A stretch of 14,977 bases of DNA from JAJPHJ01 sp035622315. Its GTDB lineage: Bacteria; Vulcanimicrobiota; Vulcanimicrobiia; Eremiobacterales; Eremiobacteraceae. How positions within the stretch are numbered: the first letter of the stretch is position 1; every line of letters begins with the position of its first letter. The stretch covers positions 1 through 14,977 of the forward strand of contig DASPVP010000151.1 of the NCBI GenBank assembly GCA_035622315.1. The letters run 5' to 3'. A model generated the notes under the pieces. The model saw only the letters and a program-made list of their open reading frames with translations. It searched no databases and was not told the DNA's origin. Below, in pieces: positions 13,633 through 14,977 of this stretch. A program made the position numbers and the translations under genes.

Positions 13633-14977
13633 TGCGGCAGACGCATACCTTCGTCTTAGCCGCAGGCAAGGGAACGCGGATGAAGAGCCGGCGTCCGAAA
13701 GTGCTGCACGAGCTCTGCGGGGCCACCTTGCTGGCGCGCGTCTTGGAGACCGTGCGAGCTGCCTCTGCGGGCGACATCCGCGTGATCGCGAGCCCCGAAC
13801 TGCAAGAGCACGTCGAGGCGCTCGGCGCGCGAGCGGTGATCCAAGAGCCGCAGCGAGGGACGGGCCATGCCGTGCAGATCGCGCTCGCCGATCTGCCCCA
13901 CGATGACCTCCCCATCCTCATCGTGAGCGCCGACATGCCGCTCGTGCCTGTGGAGCTTCTCGAGCGTGTCGCAACCTCCCAAGGCAAGGACGGCGTCGCC
14001 GTCGCCTTCGTGACGGCAAAGGTGCCGCTCCCCTCGAACTTCGGGCGGGTCATTCGTGAAAAGGACGCGATCGTCGCCATCGTCGAGGCGCGCGACGCGA
14101 CCAAAGAGCAACTGCAGGTCGACGAGGTCAACGCGGGGATCTACTGCTTCGATCAAGTCCAACTGCGGCGCGTGATTGGTGGCCTGAAGACGGATAACGC
14201 GCAAGCCGAGCTGTACCTCACGGACTGCCTGGCCGCGCTCGTCAACTCCGGTCGCGCGATCGAAGCGGTCCGCGCCGCGCATTTGGTCGATACCATGGGG
14301 ATCAACAACCGCGAAGAGCTCGCGGCAGCACGTGCCGTCTTGCAACATCGGATCCTCCAGCGCCACATGCTCGAGGGAGTCACGATCGTGGATCCAACCT
14401 CCACATACGTCGACGCGACGGTCACGATCGGAGCAGACTCGACCATCTACCCCCAGACCCACCTCTTGGGTCGAACCAACGTCGGCTCGGGTTGCATCAT
14501 CGGCCCTGGATCGCAGATCTCGAACAGCGACATCGGCGATCGAGCCGAGATCGTCCAATCGGTCGTCCGAGATTCGACAGTCGGTGAGGACGCCACGGTG
14601 GGACCGTTCGCTCACCTGCGCGGCAAAAGCGTCATCGAGCCTGGCGCCCACATCGGCAACTTCGTGGAGACCAAGAACACGCGCATGGGCCGGGGCGCGA
14701 AGGCCAGCCACCTTTCCTACGTGGGCGACGCAGACGTTGGCGAGCGCGCCAATATCGGCGCGGGCACGATCACCTGCAACTACGATGGTAAGAAGAAGAA
14801 CAAGACCAAGATCGGCAAGCAGGCCTTTATCGGCTCGAATTCTTCGCTCGTGGCCCCAGTCGAGGTCGGTGACGGCGCGCTGACGGGCGCAGGTTCGGTC
14901 GTTCTCAAAGACGTGCCCGCCGGCGAACGCGTCGCGGGCAATCCCGCAAAGCCACTGCGCAAGAAAGAGTCGCTGGA
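13632..14977 (+). CDS. glmU: Bifunctional GlcNAc-1-phosphate uridylyltransferase / glucosamine-1-phosphate acetyltransferase (3' cut by window)
   Basis: GlmU carries out the last two steps to UDP-GlcNAc, the precursor of peptidoglycan. The N-terminal pyrophosphorylase domain shows LAAGKGTRMKS (9-19), QRGTGHAVQ and VSADMPLV; NAGIYCF also fits. From about residue 250 hexapeptide repeats of the left-handed beta-helix acetyltransferase domain run on, with FVETKN, ASHLSYVGDADVG (His360, equivalent to catalytic His363 of E. coli), IGAGTITCNYDG and VAGNPAK. At the window edge 448 codons have been read without a stop; the family is about 450-460 long, so only the last few residues are missing. It starts at ATG 13632, sharing one base with the gltX stop. 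Confidence 0.97.
   Translation, partial: MRQTHTFVLAAGKGTRMKSRRPKVLHELCGATLLARVLETVRAASAGDIRVIASPELQEHVEALGARAVIQEPQRGTGHAVQIALADLPHDDLPILIVSADMPLVPVELLERVATSQGKDGVAVAFVTAKVPLPSNFGRVIREKDAIVAIVEARDATKEQLQVDEVNAGIYCFDQVQLRRVIGGLKTDNAQAELYLTDCLAALVNSGRAIEAVRAAHLVDTMGINNREELAAARAVLQHRILQRHMLEGVTIVDPTSTYVDATVTIGADSTIYPQTHLLGRTNVGSGCIIGPGSQISNSDIGDRAEIVQSVVRDSTVGEDATVGPFAHLRGKSVIEPGAHIGNFVETKNTRMGRGAKASHLSYVGDADVGERANIGAGTITCNYDGKKKNKTKIGKQAFIGSNSSLVAPVEVGDGALTGAGSVVLKDVPAGERVAGNPAKPLRKKESL

Overview
The window is GC-rich bacterial chromosome, nearly all coding, dominated by conserved housekeeping genes with clear families. The neighbourhoods infC-rpmI-rplT, trmH-pheS-pheT and pheT-cvpA resemble Firmicutes-like and other deep-branching bacteria. 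The high GC content, a YqzL-like micro-protein and a split B12-dependent mutase would fit an uncultivated terrabacterial phylum such as Eremiobacterota (WPS-2). That placement is a guess from overall character, not a demonstrated assignment.

Layout. (1) Positions 1-960, plus strand: the C-terminal end of an Ig-like, Thr/Ser-rich surface protein, a four-unit tandem hairpin array (382-521), an intrinsic terminator (527-558), and a small exported protein (697-954). (2) Positions 973-9250, minus strand, read right to left: a strong promoter, a leader with an attenuator-like terminator, infC (ATT start), rpmI, rplT and a TrmH/SpoU methyltransferase. A second promoter follows, then a 33-codon YqzL-like ORF with an apparent CTG start, another attenuator-like terminator, pheS, pheT, cvpA and an oligopeptide-binding lipoprotein. 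Most junctions overlap or are separated by only a few bases, so these look like two linked transcription units for translation. (3) Positions 9312-14977, plus strand, divergent from the first block: cobO, the large and small subunits of a split adenosylcobalamin-dependent acyl-CoA mutase, gltX, and glmU, which runs off the window.

How the genes work together. The minus-strand block supplies IF3, L35, L20, an RNA methyltransferase and phenylalanyl-tRNA synthetase. Both promoters are followed by leader RNAs with terminator hairpins just before the structural genes, which suggests feedback control. In the plus-strand block CobO makes the adenosylcobalamin cofactor used by the mutase next to it. 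That mutase carries Phe and Gln where methylmalonyl-CoA mutases carry Tyr and Arg, so it is more likely isobutyryl-CoA-mutase-like than a true methylmalonyl-CoA mutase.

The most interesting signals are the YqzL-like ORF in the pheS leader, the infC start region (ATT start overlapped by an ATA mini-ORF that owns the only strong ribosome site), the substrate-specificity residues of the mutase, and the ATGTAG-headed palindromic repeats. No tRNA, rRNA, insertion sequence or CRISPR array was found.
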